A stretch of DNA of 64,000 bases from RBG-16-66-20 sp036262835 (GCA_036262835.1 DATAID010000047.1:14369-78368); one strand, 5' to 3'; numbered from the stretch's first letter, positions 40,684 through 49,841 are shown. The notes: a model not told the origin generated them from the letters alone. Program-made: numbers and translations.

Positions 40684-41435
40684 GCGGCCTTCCCGAGGTA
40701 GGCGCTCATCACCTCGGCGTTCGCCGCGATCTCGCGGAAGGTGCCGCGCGTGAGGTTGCGGCCCTGCGCGAGCACGTAGATCGGCGCGCAAAGGCGCGCG
40801 ATCATGTCCATGTCGTGCTCGATGATCGCGAAGGTGAGGCCCTGGTTGCGAAGCCCGAGGATCGTCTGGCCGAGCGCCTCGGTCATCGCGGGACTGACGC
40901 CGGCCGTCGGTTCATCGAGCAGGATGAGCTTGGGCTCGAGCATGAGCGCGCGCGAGATCTCGAGCAGGCGCTTCTGCCCGCCGGAGAGATTCTTTGCCGG
41001 CTCGTTGGCGAGGCCCCACAGGTTCACCTGCTCGAGGAGCTTGCGCGCCTTGCCGACGGCGGCGCGCTCCTCGGCCCGGACGCGGCCGGGCTGCAGCAGG
41101 CAGCGCCACAGCGCCTCGCCGCTCTGGTGCGGGCTCGCGAGCAGCATGTTCTCGAGCACGGTCAGCTCGCCCAACTCCCTGGAAATCTGGAACGTGCGCA
41201 CGAGGCCGATGCTCGCGCGCTCATCCGCCCTCAGCCCGAGGATGCTGCGGCCCTCGAAGACGACGTCGCCCGACTCGGGCGCGAGCAGCCCGCCGAGCAC
41301 GTTGAAGAGCGTCGACTTGCCCGCGCCGTTCGGGCCGATGATGCCGGTGATGCTGTGGCGCGCGATCTCGAGCGAGCAGCCCGAGAGCGCCTCGAAACCG
41401 CCGAACGACTTCACGAGGGCGCTCGCGGTCAGCAT
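40680..41435 (-). CDS. livG: ABC transporter ATP-binding protein LivG
   Basis: 251 residues. Walker A is GPNGAGKST, the signature is NLSGGQKRLLEIS, Walker B is LILLDEPTAGVSP, and the H-switch is IIEHDMD. It pairs with LivF to power the importer. It starts ten bases after the LysR-type gene stop. Confidence 0.92.
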   Translation of the reverse strand: MLTASALVKSFGGFEALSGCSLEIARHSITGIIGPNGAGKSTLFNVLGGLLAPESGDVVFEGRSILGLRADERASIGLVRTFQISRELGELTVLENMLLASPHQSGEALWRCLLQPGRVRAEERAAVGKARKLLEQVNLWGLANEPAKNLSGGQKRLLEISRALMLEPKLILLDEPTAGVSPAMTEALGQTILGLRNQGLTFAIIEHDMDMIARLCAPIYVLAQGRNLTRGTFREIAANAEVMSAYLGKAA

Positions 41436-41445
41436 CGGCGCGAGC

Positions 41446-42357
41446 CTACTTGCGGCGCTTCAATTCGACGACCGGCTGCCGGCCCCAGACCGCGTTCACC
41501 GCGTCGAGGAGCGCCGCGATCACCGCGTCGCCGTCGCGGCCGCGCCCGTAGATGAAGGAAAGCCGGGTCGAAGGCGTCGCGCCTTCCCAGAGATGCAGCT
41601 TTCCTTCGGCGGCGGCGGCGCGCGCGAGGTCCTCGCGCATGAGGCCCAGGCCGATGCCCGCCTTGACGAGCGTGGAGATCGTCGATTCCTGGTCGGCCTC
41701 CACCACGGTCGCGGGGTGGATGCCGAGCGGCTCGAAAAGGCTCGCCTGCATCTGCTCGTGGGGCGAGTGCTGCGGCGGCCGCACCCAGGGCAGCGCCGCG
41801 ATGCGCCGCAGGTCGGCGCCCTCGACGCGCGCCGCCCAGCCGGAAGGCGCGACGACGCGGTAAGGGATCTCTTCCAGCTCGATCACGCGCAGGTTGCCGT
41901 GAAAGAAGCTGCCGCCCAGGGAAAAGGCGCCATCGAGCGCGCCGTTGCTCACGCTCTCGGCGGCCCAGGTCGAGATGCCGTGCTGGAGCCGCACATCGAG
42001 CCAGGGATGGCGCTCGAGCAGCGTGCTGACGAGCGGCCCGAGGCGAATGACGGCCGGGTCGAGGATCGTGCCGATGCGGGCCTTGCCGGTGAGGTGGCCT
42101 TCGAGCTGCTTGGCGGCTTTCCTGAATTCCGCGGCCTGCCCGACGACCGCTTTGGCCTGCGGCAGCAGCGCCTCGCCCGCCTTGGTGAGCCGCACGCCGG
42201 CCGGACCGCGCTCGAAGAGCTTGAGCTCCAGCTGGTCCTCGAGCGCCTTGATCTGGCCGCTCACCGCGGGCTGGCTCAGATGCAGCAGCGCGCCCGCCTT
42301 GGTGAGGTGACCCTGCTCCGCGACCGTGACGAAGGTGCGCAGCAGGTAGAGCTCCAT
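41446..42357 (-). CDS. LysR-type transcriptional regulator
   Basis: 303 residues. The N-terminal winged helix-turn-helix reads LRTFVTVAEQGHLTKAGALL and HLSQPAVSGQIKALEDQLE; a ligand-binding domain follows. Unusually for this class it is not divergent. It sits one base after the Rieske gene and just before livG in the same direction, so it is probably co-transcribed with the genes it controls. Confidence 0.92.
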   Translation of the reverse strand: MELYLLRTFVTVAEQGHLTKAGALLHLSQPAVSGQIKALEDQLELKLFERGPAGVRLTKAGEALLPQAKAVVGQAAEFRKAAKQLEGHLTGKARIGTILDPAVIRLGPLVSTLLERHPWLDVRLQHGISTWAAESVSNGALDGAFSLGGSFFHGNLRVIELEEIPYRVVAPSGWAARVEGADLRRIAALPWVRPPQHSPHEQMQASLFEPLGIHPATVVEADQESTISTLVKAGIGLGLMREDLARAAAAEGKLHLWEGATPSTRLSFIYGRGRDGDAVIAALLDAVNAVWGRQPVVELKRRK

Positions 42358-42358
42358 C

Positions 42359-43423
42359 TCAGGCCGCCTTCTGCGACACGGGGGGTGCCACTACCTGGCC
42401 GCGATTGCCCTTCTCCATGTCCTCCAGGATCTTGCGGCAGCGGATGAGCGCCTTGTCCGAGCGCAGGAACACCTCGTGGTAGCCGTCGTCCGGGAATTCC
42501 ATGTACTTCTGCTGGCGCTCGAGCGCCCACATGTCCTCTTCCATCACCGCGGGGAAGGTCTTCGCGATCGTCGCAGTGAGCTTTTCGGACTTCGTGCTCA
42601 CCCACAGGCGCCAGGTGTGGCTCACCGCGTCGATCGGCGTGTGCGAATGGTGGATCACGTAGCCGTTCTCGTCGGCCGCGTTGCCGAGCTTGCCGGGCGC
42701 CGCGACGCGCAGCTCCACGCGCGTGAGTCCCGGGCTCACCATGTGGTGCGTGTGCCAGCGGTCCACCACCGGGTGGCCGAACCACTCGGCGTAGAACGGC
42801 GGCTGCTTGTAGTTGCTGACCTTGCGCACCGTCTTCACGGTATCCACACCGTTCATCCGCTCTTCGACGATCTCGATCGGGATCTTGCTCTGCTCGATGT
42901 CGCCGATGTTGCCGTCGTGCAGCGGGTAGAAGTGCGTGATGTCCATCAAATTCTCAATTAACAGGATGTAGTTCGCCGGAACCTTGAGCGGATCGAACAT
43001 GTGCGTGTGCCACTCGGCAATCTCGGGCGTGCGCGGCGCGGTCGTGTCCCCGATCTTCGCCGGATCGCCCGGCCACACCCACACGAGTCCGTCCTGCTCG
43101 ACGCACGGATACGGCCGCAGCTTCGCGCGCGTCGGGATCGGCTGGTCCAATTGCGAGGGGATGCGCACGCACTGGCCCTTCGCGTCGTAGCAAAAGCCGT
43201 GGTACGGGCACTCGAGCACGCCGTCCTGGAGGACGACGCCCTCGGAGAGCGGCATGCGCTTGTGCACGCAGCGGTCGTCGAAGGAGGCGACCTTGCCGTC
43301 CGCGGTGCGCCAGACGAGCACCGGACGGCCGGCGATCTTGAGGCCCTTGGGCTGGTTGACGGGAAATTCGCTCGAACGGCCGGCGACGTACCAGGCGTTC
43401 TCCACGTAGCTGTTGGCGGGCAT
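42359..43423 (-). CDS. Rieske aromatic-ring oxygenase, VanA/TsaM-like
   Basis: 354 residues. The N-terminal Rieske cluster has C52-x-H54 (RCVHKRM) and C72-x2-H75 (CPYHGF). The non-heme iron site is in ENLMDITHFYPLHD (D161, H164, H169). Relatives demethylate vanillate-type aryl ethers or oxidise aryl methyl groups. ATG 43423 has GAGGAG before it; an in-frame extension to about 43672 lacks family features. No reductase partner gene is next to it. It heads the operon containing the LysR regulator and the Liv importer. Confidence 0.9.
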   Translation of the reverse strand: MPANSYVENAWYVAGRSSEFPVNQPKGLKIAGRPVLVWRTADGKVASFDDRCVHKRMPLSEGVVLQDGVLECPYHGFCYDAKGQCVRIPSQLDQPIPTRAKLRPYPCVEQDGLVWVWPGDPAKIGDTTAPRTPEIAEWHTHMFDPLKVPANYILLIENLMDITHFYPLHDGNIGDIEQSKIPIEIVEERMNGVDTVKTVRKVSNYKQPPFYAEWFGHPVVDRWHTHHMVSPGLTRVELRVAAPGKLGNAADENGYVIHHSHTPIDAVSHTWRLWVSTKSEKLTATIAKTFPAVMEEDMWALERQQKYMEFPDDGYHEVFLRSDKALIRCRKILEDMEKGNRGQVVAPPVSQKAA

Positions 43424-43531
43424 GGGGCTCCTCGACGGGTTCCTTGAATCCTCTCCTGCGGGGCACTTTAGGAGATGCCCAGTGAAAAAGCCAGCCGCAC
43501 GGCGTGATGATGGGTATCGGCTCCAGCGATA

Positions 43532-44236
43532 ATGGCCCGCGTGATCAAGACCCTCACCCTCGACAACCCCGAGAAGTCGAACGCCCTCTCGGCAGCAGCC
43601 GTCGAGAAGCTGCTCGAAGGCGTGACCTCGGCCTGCCGGGACGGCACCGAGACCCTTGTTTTCACGGGGCAAGGCAGGAACTTCTGCGCCGGGTTCGACC
43701 TTTCCGACCTCGACACGGCGACCGACGCCGGCCTCCTCGAGCGCTTCGTGAAAATCGAAGAACTACTGCAGGCCATCTACATGGCGCCCTTCGACACCGT
43801 CTGCTGCGCGAAGGGCGCGACCTGGGGCGCGGGCGCGGACATTTTCGCGGCCTGCCGCTGGCGCTTGGCCGACGAGAGCGCGCGCTTCGCCATGCCGGGG
43901 CTGCAGTTCGGCATCGTGCTCGGCACGCGGCGCCTGGGCGCGCTGATCGGCGAAGGCGCGGCCTACGAGCTGCTGGCGAGCGGGCGGCCGATCGACGCTC
44001 ACCGCGCGCTCGAGCTCGGCCTTGCGAGCGCGATCGAGCCGGAGGCGCGCTGGCCGGCGCTGATCGAGGAGCGCCACTCGGCGCGGCGCCTCAAGGGCGA
44101 GGCGCTCGCGCGCCTTGCCGCCCAGACGCGGCGCGACACCTGCGCCGCGGACATGAAAGCGCTCGTCGAATCGGCCTCGGTGCCCGGCCTGGTGGAGCGG
44201 ATCCGCCGCTATCGCGCGGGCCTGAAGAAGCGCTAG
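43532..44236 (+). CDS. Enoyl-CoA hydratase/isomerase family protein with altered active site
   Basis: Crotonase fold, 234 residues. The oxyanion-hole segments are GRNFCAGFDLSDLD and GATWGAGADIF. In classic hydratases two glutamates act; here the first position is aspartate (GAGAD) and the second appears to be glycine in MPGLQFG. It may be an isomerase, hydrolase or other CoA-processing enzyme. It diverges from the Rieske operon by 108 bases and ends four bases over the opposite CMD gene. Confidence 0.85.
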   Translation: MARVIKTLTLDNPEKSNALSAAAVEKLLEGVTSACRDGTETLVFTGQGRNFCAGFDLSDLDTATDAGLLERFVKIEELLQAIYMAPFDTVCCAKGATWGAGADIFAACRWRLADESARFAMPGLQFGIVLGTRRLGALIGEGAAYELLASGRPIDAHRALELGLASAIEPEARWPALIEERHSARRLKGEALARLAAQTRRDTCAADMKALVESASVPGLVERIRRYRAGLKKR

Positions 44237-44751
44237 AGCTCCGATTCGATCTGCAGCGCGTCGTTCAGGCGGTTGAAGACGCCGCAGAGCGCGATGCGCG
44301 CCGTCAGCTCGACGATCTGGCGCTCGCTGAAGTGCCCTCGCAGGCGCTCGAACACGCCGTCCCGGATGCGTCCCGGCTGCTCGGTGACGAGCACCGCGTA
44401 GTCGCGCACAAGGCGCTCGCGTTCGTCCAGCCCCGGAACCTCCGGCTCGAGAATGCGCGCGACGGTCTCCGCGGGGAGGCCGAGGCCCTTCAGCACCGGC
44501 GCGTGGTGCGCGACGCAATACTTGCAGCGGTTCGCCTCGCTCGTCGCGACCACCGCGATCTCGACCAGGCGCTGCGGCAGCTCGCCCTCCTCGCGCAGGT
44601 CCTTCACCATGCCGTACAGGTGCCGCAGCACCGGCGCGGAGTGGGCGAGCACGGCGACCTGGTTGCCGAACTGCTCCGCGGCGAACTCCGCGTACAGCGG
44701 TCGAAGCTCCGGGTCCACTTTTTCACTGCTCATGTGCGAGACGCGCGCCAT
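44233..44751 (-). CDS. Carboxymuconolactone decarboxylase / AhpD-like protein
   Basis: 172 residues, all-helical AhpD fold. The redox motif CKYCVAHH (Cys-x2-Cys-x3-His form) points to a peroxidase-related thiol enzyme rather than a true decarboxylase. ATG 44751 gives the usual N-terminus (MARVSH); ATG 44733 is an alternative. It converges with the crotonase gene and diverges from the M48 fusion gene. Confidence 0.87.
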   Translation of the reverse strand: MARVSHMSSEKVDPELRPLYAEFAAEQFGNQVAVLAHSAPVLRHLYGMVKDLREEGELPQRLVEIAVVATSEANRCKYCVAHHAPVLKGLGLPAETVARILEPEVPGLDERERLVRDYAVLVTEQPGRIRDGVFERLRGHFSERQIVELTARIALCGVFNRLNDALQIESEL

Positions 44752-44802
44752 TGTCCGGTCCTTTCGGCTTCAGAGTATGCTTGAGGCAAGGGGGAAAACA
44801 CG

Positions 44803-46053
44803 ATGTCCGCCATTCTCAGCCAGCCCGGCGCGGCCGGCGCGCCGGATACGCTCGTCTACCGGCACGAAAAGACGCTGTTCGGGATCGCCGCGGTCCTCGC
44901 GGTTCTTTTCTGGATCGTGCTCATCGTCGGCACCCTGGGGATCGCGCTCATCTATCTCCTGATCGGGTTCGTCATCTATCTCTTCGCGCAGTCGGGGCTC
45001 ATCTCCTACCTGCGCGGCAACGCGGCGCGCATCACGCGCGAGCAGTTTCCCGACCTCCATGGGCGCATCCACGACTGCTGCACGAAGCTGCACGTCCCGA
45101 CCCCGCCCGAAGCCTTCCTCTTCCACGCGGGCGGGGTGTTCAACGCGTTCGCCGCGCGCTTCCTCGGCCGCAATTACCTCGTCCTCTATTCCGACGTGGT
45201 GGATGCGCTCGAGCCGCATCCGGACGCGCTCAATTTCTACATCGGGCACGAGCTCGGCCACATCCGGCGCGGGCACCTCGCCTGGGGGCCGGTGCTCTTC
45301 CCCGCGCTCATCCTGCCGCTCCTCGGCGCCGCGTACTCGCGGGCGCGCGAGTACACCTGCGACCTGCACGGGCTCGCCTGCTCGCCCTCGCGCGAGACCG
45401 CCGCGCGCGCGCTCGCGGCGCTCGCGGCCGGCGGCAAGCGCTGGCAGAGCGTGGACCTGCCGCGCATCGCGGCCGAGAGCGATTTCACCTCGGGCTTCTG
45501 GATGTCGTTCCACGAGCTCGTCAGCGGCTATCCGTGGCTGGTGAAGCGCATCGCGCGCGTGCTCGGCCCCGAGCACGAGGCGCGCATTCCCGGCCGCCAG
45601 CCGCTCGCCTACCTCCTCGCGATCTTCGTCCCGCGCGCGGGCGCGGGCGGCGCAGGCGCGGCCCTCGTCGTCGTCGCGATCATCGGCATCCTCGCCGCGG
45701 TCGCCATCCCGGCGTACCAGGACTACGTGACGCGCGCCAAGGTGGCGCAGGCCATCAACGACGCACAGACCGCGACTGCCGCCGTCAGCGCGCACTTCGA
45801 GCGCACCAAGGCGGTGCCGGGCACGCTGGAGGAAGCCGGCTTCAAGCCGCAGGCGAGCGCGGGGCTCGGCAGCTGGAGCGTGGATCAGCGCGGGATGGTG
45901 AGATTCCAGTTCGCCATGTCGCCGCTGGATGGCAAGGTCATCGTCTTCATCCCGACCTTGAACGCGCAGAAGCAGGTCGTCTGGCGCTGCGCGGGCGAAT
46001 CGGTCGAGCCGCGCTACCTGCCGCAGTCCTGCCGCCAGCAGGCGCCGCAGTAA
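44803..46053 (+). CDS. M48 metallopeptidase fused to a type IV pilin-like domain
   Basis: 416 residues. Two membrane helices (about residues 25-64) precede an M48 zinc peptidase domain with HELGH (H149, E150, H153) and the third ligand E183 in AREYTCD. From about residue 288 the chain reads VVVAIIGILAAVAIPAYQDY, the hallmark helix of type IV pilins, followed by an alpha-beta head ending in a disulfide-loop pattern (WRCAGESVEPRYLPQSC, C396 and C410). The prepilin-peptidase cleavage site and FTLIE start are missing, so it is probably not processed into a pilus but held in the membrane. A -10-like TATGCT is at 44776-44781. Confidence 0.88.
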   Translation: MSAILSQPGAAGAPDTLVYRHEKTLFGIAAVLAVLFWIVLIVGTLGIALIYLLIGFVIYLFAQSGLISYLRGNAARITREQFPDLHGRIHDCCTKLHVPTPPEAFLFHAGGVFNAFAARFLGRNYLVLYSDVVDALEPHPDALNFYIGHELGHIRRGHLAWGPVLFPALILPLLGAAYSRAREYTCDLHGLACSPSRETAARALAALAAGGKRWQSVDLPRIAAESDFTSGFWMSFHELVSGYPWLVKRIARVLGPEHEARIPGRQPLAYLLAIFVPRAGAGGAGAALVVVAIIGILAAVAIPAYQDYVTRAKVAQAINDAQTATAAVSAHFERTKAVPGTLEEAGFKPQASAGLGSWSVDQRGMVRFQFAMSPLDGKVIVFIPTLNAQKQVVWRCAGESVEPRYLPQSCRQQAPQ

Positions 46054-46057
46054 TGCC

Positions 46058-47065
46058 TCAGAGCTTCATCGGCTTCCAGTAGCCGGTCAGCTCGAGGTAG
46101 CCCTTGCCGATCACTTTGTTGCCCTCATAGGCGCGCACCGCGCCTTCCCAGTAGATCGTGCCGGTGCTCGCGCGCGCGTCGAGCTCCTGATCGTCCATGA
46201 GCGGCTCGAGGCGGAACTCCCGGTTTTTTGCTTTGACTTTCATGGCAACGGGATACTCCGTGCCGCTGCGCGGCGATCTCCACATTCTGATCGGCTCGAA
46301 CGAAACCCCCTCGGGAGCGAAAACGACTCGCCCATCCTTGCCACGCATGCGGAACGCCATCAGCGCGCTGCCGTCATCGAGGTTGATGCCGCACCAGTCC
46401 CAGCCGGCGGCCTCCGAGCCCATGTACTGGCTCGACCATTCGTGATCGAGCCACGCGGTTCCGGTCACGTCCTCGCCGTTCGCTTTCCCGGCGACGACAA
46501 GCTGGGGCCGGCTGTAGTAGTAGCTCGCCTCCGCAGGCTTGTGTCCTTTTCTCGAGAAGCCGTTCTCGCCTTGCAGCAGGACACCGGGTTTTGCTTCGAA
46601 TTTCAGGTCGAGCGAAAACTCTCTCGCTTCGATCCTTGTCTTGTAGGCGTCCCCGGAAAGAAAAAGCCTCCAGTCATCGACCCACACTTCGGTCGTGCCC
46701 TCTTTGCTCCCGGCAAGCCCCAATGCGGTGCGCGCAGCGCGCTCGTCGTGGCGCAGATGCCCTGGCTGCGGGTCCGAGAGCGCGGCGTGCGCGAGGATCA
46801 CCTGGCGCGGCGTGAAGCTGCTCGGGTTCGGCGTGTCGATGTCCGGCCGTGCCCTGAAGAAGGTCACCTGGAATCCCAACTCGCGGCCCGAGCGCGTGTT
46901 CAGCCAGCCCGTGATGTACCACCACTCCTGGCGGTAATCGGGATGCGCTCCGTGGTCTTTCGGGAATACCAGGGGATGGTTGGGTTTTACGTCGGGATAG
47001 TTCACTCCGGAGAACGCAGAAAGCGGGTACACGCACCCCAGAGCGATAAAGTCGCGACGCTTCAT
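46058..47065 (-). CDS. AttH/CrtC-like (lipocalin-like) exported protein
   Basis: 335 residues. A short N-terminal signal (KRRDFIALGCVYPLSAFSG) is followed by the family pattern: FPKDHGAHPDYRQEWWYITG, an AHAALSD region, and TAWLDHEWSSQ with later WDWCGINLDDG. Family members include hydroxyneurosporene hydratase and the AttH proteins encoded beside ABC permeases. The neighbouring permease gene supports the AttH-type assignment. ATG 47065 overlaps the DUF1232 stop. Confidence 0.85.
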   Translation of the reverse strand: MKRRDFIALGCVYPLSAFSGVNYPDVKPNHPLVFPKDHGAHPDYRQEWWYITGWLNTRSGRELGFQVTFFRARPDIDTPNPSSFTPRQVILAHAALSDPQPGHLRHDERAARTALGLAGSKEGTTEVWVDDWRLFLSGDAYKTRIEAREFSLDLKFEAKPGVLLQGENGFSRKGHKPAEASYYYSRPQLVVAGKANGEDVTGTAWLDHEWSSQYMGSEAAGWDWCGINLDDGSALMAFRMRGKDGRVVFAPEGVSFEPIRMWRSPRSGTEYPVAMKVKAKNREFRLEPLMDDQELDARASTGTIYWEGAVRAYEGNKVIGKGYLELTGYWKPMKL

Positions 47066-47343
47066 TCGGATTCCTGCCGCACGACCCGCTCGCGGCACTC
47101 CGCGAGGACGCCCGCGGGAATCAGGGCGCGGACCGCCAGCACGCCAAGCGGCACGAGGATAAGATCGTCCAGCCACCCCAGCACGGGGATGAAATCCGGA
47201 ATCAGGTCGATCGGGCTCAAGGCATAGGCGAGGACGGCCGCCCCGAGCGCCTTCGCGTACCACGGCGTGCGCGGGTCGCGGCATGCGAGATTCAGCGCGA
47301 GCGCTTCCCGCTTCAGCGCGCGCGCTTTCTCTTTCCAGCTCAC
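47062..47343 (-). CDS. DUF1232 (YkvA-like) membrane protein
   Basis: 93 residues. The domain core reads WYAKALGAAVLAYALSPIDL followed by IPDFIPVLGWLDD, the typical helical hairpin with SPIDLIPD. GTG 47343 overlaps the permease stop by four bases and matches family length; the longer frame above is permease antisense-frame. Function unknown. It is inserted between the permease and the AttH-like gene. Confidence 0.83.
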   Translation of the reverse strand: MSWKEKARALKREALALNLACRDPRTPWYAKALGAAVLAYALSPIDLIPDFIPVLGWLDDLILVPLGVLAVRALIPAGVLAECRERVVRQESE

Positions 47344-49841
47344 CAGTCCTCCCTGACCGCCCTCACGGGGCCGATACCGGTCGCTTCTCTTCCGGAAACG
47401 AACGCGGTGAAAGAAGAAAGACACACCAAAAGCACCGATAGCGTCCCCAGGAGGAGATACGGCGGGTGAAGGTCCATGCTCCAGTTGAACGACTGCCGGT
47501 TGACGACATGGATGAGGATGAGGCTGATCGCACCGCCGAGCGCGAGGCCGGCGGCGACGCCGAGGAGCGCGAGCAGGCCGCCTTCCGCGGCGAGCATCCG
47601 GCCGATCTGGGCGCGCGTCATGCCGAGGTGGCGCAGCACGCCGAATTCACGCCGCCGTGCGAGCACGATCGCGCCGACCGCCGAGGAGAGGCCGAAAAGG
47701 CCGACCAGCACCGCCACTGCTTCGAGCGCGTAGGTGACGGCGAAGCTGCGGTCGAAAATGGCGAGCGAGGCGCGCCGGATCTCGCCCGGGAGCGCGACAT
47801 CGAGCAGCGCCCCGCCCGGCAGCGCGCGCAATTCCGCCACGACCTCCTCCGCCTTGGCGCCCGGCTTGAGCCACAGCGCCGCATCGTTCGCGCGCCGGTC
47901 GCCGGTCAGCTCCGCATAGAGCTCCCGCTCGATCACGAGCGCGCCGAACTGGCGCGCATAGTCCCGCCAGATTCCGGCCACGATGAATTTCCGGGTTTTG
48001 CCGTTCAAGGGAATGCTCATCTCCATTCCCGGGGTAAAACCATACAAATCCGAAACCGCTTCTGAGATCCAGACCGGCGGCGGATCGCCTTCCTTGCGCT
48101 CATAGGTTTTCCTGGCCAGCGGAAAGAACACTTTTCCGGCATCGCGCGCGATGAGCGCGACGGGCGGGCGCGCCGGATCGAGCGTGATCCGCCCGCTCCG
48201 CAGGAAAATCGCACGCTCCACCTGCGGGAGCGCGCGTACCCGCGCCTCGAGCTCGGGCTCGAGCCACGCGGTCTCGCCCGCTTGCGTGGTCCGGAAGTAA
48301 AGCTCCGCGGGCAGCACGGCGGAGAGCCAGTCGTCGACCGAGTGGCGGAAGGACGCGACCATGATCGCCATCGCCGCCATGAGCGAGAAGCTCGCCACGA
48401 TCGCCGCGAGGCTCACCATGGACTGTCCCGGAGCGCCGCGAAGCTGGGCGAGCGCGAGCATCGAGGGAATGCTGCCTTTGATTCTTGTCTTCTCGAACAC
48501 GAAATTCGAAAGCAAAGGCATGAGCAGGATGCCGCCGATCAGCAGGCAGGCGATCGAGAGATAGCCGGCGACCGGGATGCCGTTCCAGGGTCGCGCCGCA
48601 AGAAGCGCAATCGACAACAACAGCAGGACTATTCCAGGCCACACGCGCACGGCGCGCCCGAACATGCGCTGCTCGTCGCCCGCCTTGAGCGCCTGCGCGG
48701 GCGGCGAGCGCGCCGCATCGAGCGCAGGAAGGAGCGCGCCGGCGAGGCCGACCGCGACCCCGCCGAGCGCGTAGAGCGGCGCGGTCCAGGGAAGCGCAAT
48801 CTGCGGAACGACGCCGCGAAAGAAGCCCGCGCCGAGGTCCGCGCCGGCGAAGCGGACCGCCATCAGGGCGAGGCCATAGCCGAGCGCGAGGCCGAGGAGA
48901 CCGCCAAGGAGCCCGATCAAGCCCGCCTCGATCAGCACGAGGCGCGCAAGGCCGCCCTGCCTCAGGCCGAGGACGCGCAGCAGCGCGTGCTCCTGGCGCC
49001 GGCGCGCCACGGCGAGCGCCTGCGCGGAGAAGACGAGGAAGCCGCCGGTGAAGAGCGCGACGAGCGCGAGCACGTTGAGGTTCACGCGGTAGGCGCGCGA
49101 AAGGTTCGCGCCGGATTCCTCGACCGCATCGAGCGTCGTCACATGCGTGCCGGGGGGCAGCAGCGCCGCGATGCGCTGCTTCATCGCCTCGCGGTCCACG
49201 CCGGGCGCGAGGCGCAGGTCGATCCGGTTCAGCTCGCCAAGCCGCCCCAGGCGCCACTGCGCGGTGGCGATGTCGGTGATGGCCGCGACGCCTCGCAGGG
49301 CGGAGGGCGAAAGCACGCCTTCGACCTTGAGGTCGAGGGTCTGCAGGCCCGAAACGATTTTCAGCGTGGACTTTTCCTTGATTCCCGCACTGGCGGAGAC
49401 AAAGACCGTATCCGGCTGCAACACCCGGAATCTGCGCTCCGGGTCGTCCGCGAACAGTCCCGGCTGGATGAGCCCCGCGCGCAGCGGATCTAGGCCGATG
49501 AGATGGATCGAGCGCCCGGTACCGGCGATGCCGGCATCGGCTTCGAGCACCGGGCTTGCCACCGCGATGCCCGGGACGCGCGCGATCTGCGCATAGAGCG
49601 CCTCGGGGAATCCCGCGCGGCCGCCGCGCACCTCGAGGTCCGCCGCGCCGGAGAGGGAACGGATTCCCGCGGTGAGCTCGTCCACCGCGGCGCGGTTGAT
49701 GAGATGCACCGCGAAGCCAAGCGCCACGCCGAGCGCGATTCCGGCGACGGAAAGAAGCAGCCGCCCGGCCCTCAGGCTGCGCTGCAGGCTAAGCGCGGCG
49801 AAAAGTCGGATCACGCGAGAACTGTCTGGAACCCACGACAA
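47340..49841 (-). CDS. FtsX-family ABC transporter permease (double, AttFG-like)
   Basis: 833 residues. An N-terminal helix (LLLSVAGIALGVALGFAVHLI) is followed by a periplasmic domain and FtsX core helices (about residues 255-380), then a second large outer domain and a C-terminal FtsX core with VARRREFG-like ARRREFGVLRHLGMTRAQIG. The size suggests a fused pair of permeases. The start codon is TTG 49841; GTG 49815 is an alternative. No ATPase gene is adjacent. Substrate is unknown; lipoprotein or lipid handling is typical for the family. Confidence 0.86.
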   Translation of the reverse strand: MSWVPDSSRVIRLFAALSLQRSLRAGRLLLSVAGIALGVALGFAVHLINRAAVDELTAGIRSLSGAADLEVRGGRAGFPEALYAQIARVPGIAVASPVLEADAGIAGTGRSIHLIGLDPLRAGLIQPGLFADDPERRFRVLQPDTVFVSASAGIKEKSTLKIVSGLQTLDLKVEGVLSPSALRGVAAITDIATAQWRLGRLGELNRIDLRLAPGVDREAMKQRIAALLPPGTHVTTLDAVEESGANLSRAYRVNLNVLALVALFTGGFLVFSAQALAVARRRQEHALLRVLGLRQGGLARLVLIEAGLIGLLGGLLGLALGYGLALMAVRFAGADLGAGFFRGVVPQIALPWTAPLYALGGVAVGLAGALLPALDAARSPPAQALKAGDEQRMFGRAVRVWPGIVLLLLSIALLAARPWNGIPVAGYLSIACLLIGGILLMPLLSNFVFEKTRIKGSIPSMLALAQLRGAPGQSMVSLAAIVASFSLMAAMAIMVASFRHSVDDWLSAVLPAELYFRTTQAGETAWLEPELEARVRALPQVERAIFLRSGRITLDPARPPVALIARDAGKVFFPLARKTYERKEGDPPPVWISEAVSDLYGFTPGMEMSIPLNGKTRKFIVAGIWRDYARQFGALVIERELYAELTGDRRANDAALWLKPGAKAEEVVAELRALPGGALLDVALPGEIRRASLAIFDRSFAVTYALEAVAVLVGLFGLSSAVGAIVLARRREFGVLRHLGMTRAQIGRMLAAEGGLLALLGVAAGLALGGAISLILIHVVNRQSFNWSMDLHPPYLLLGTLSVLLVCLSSFTAFVSGREATGIGPVRAVREDW

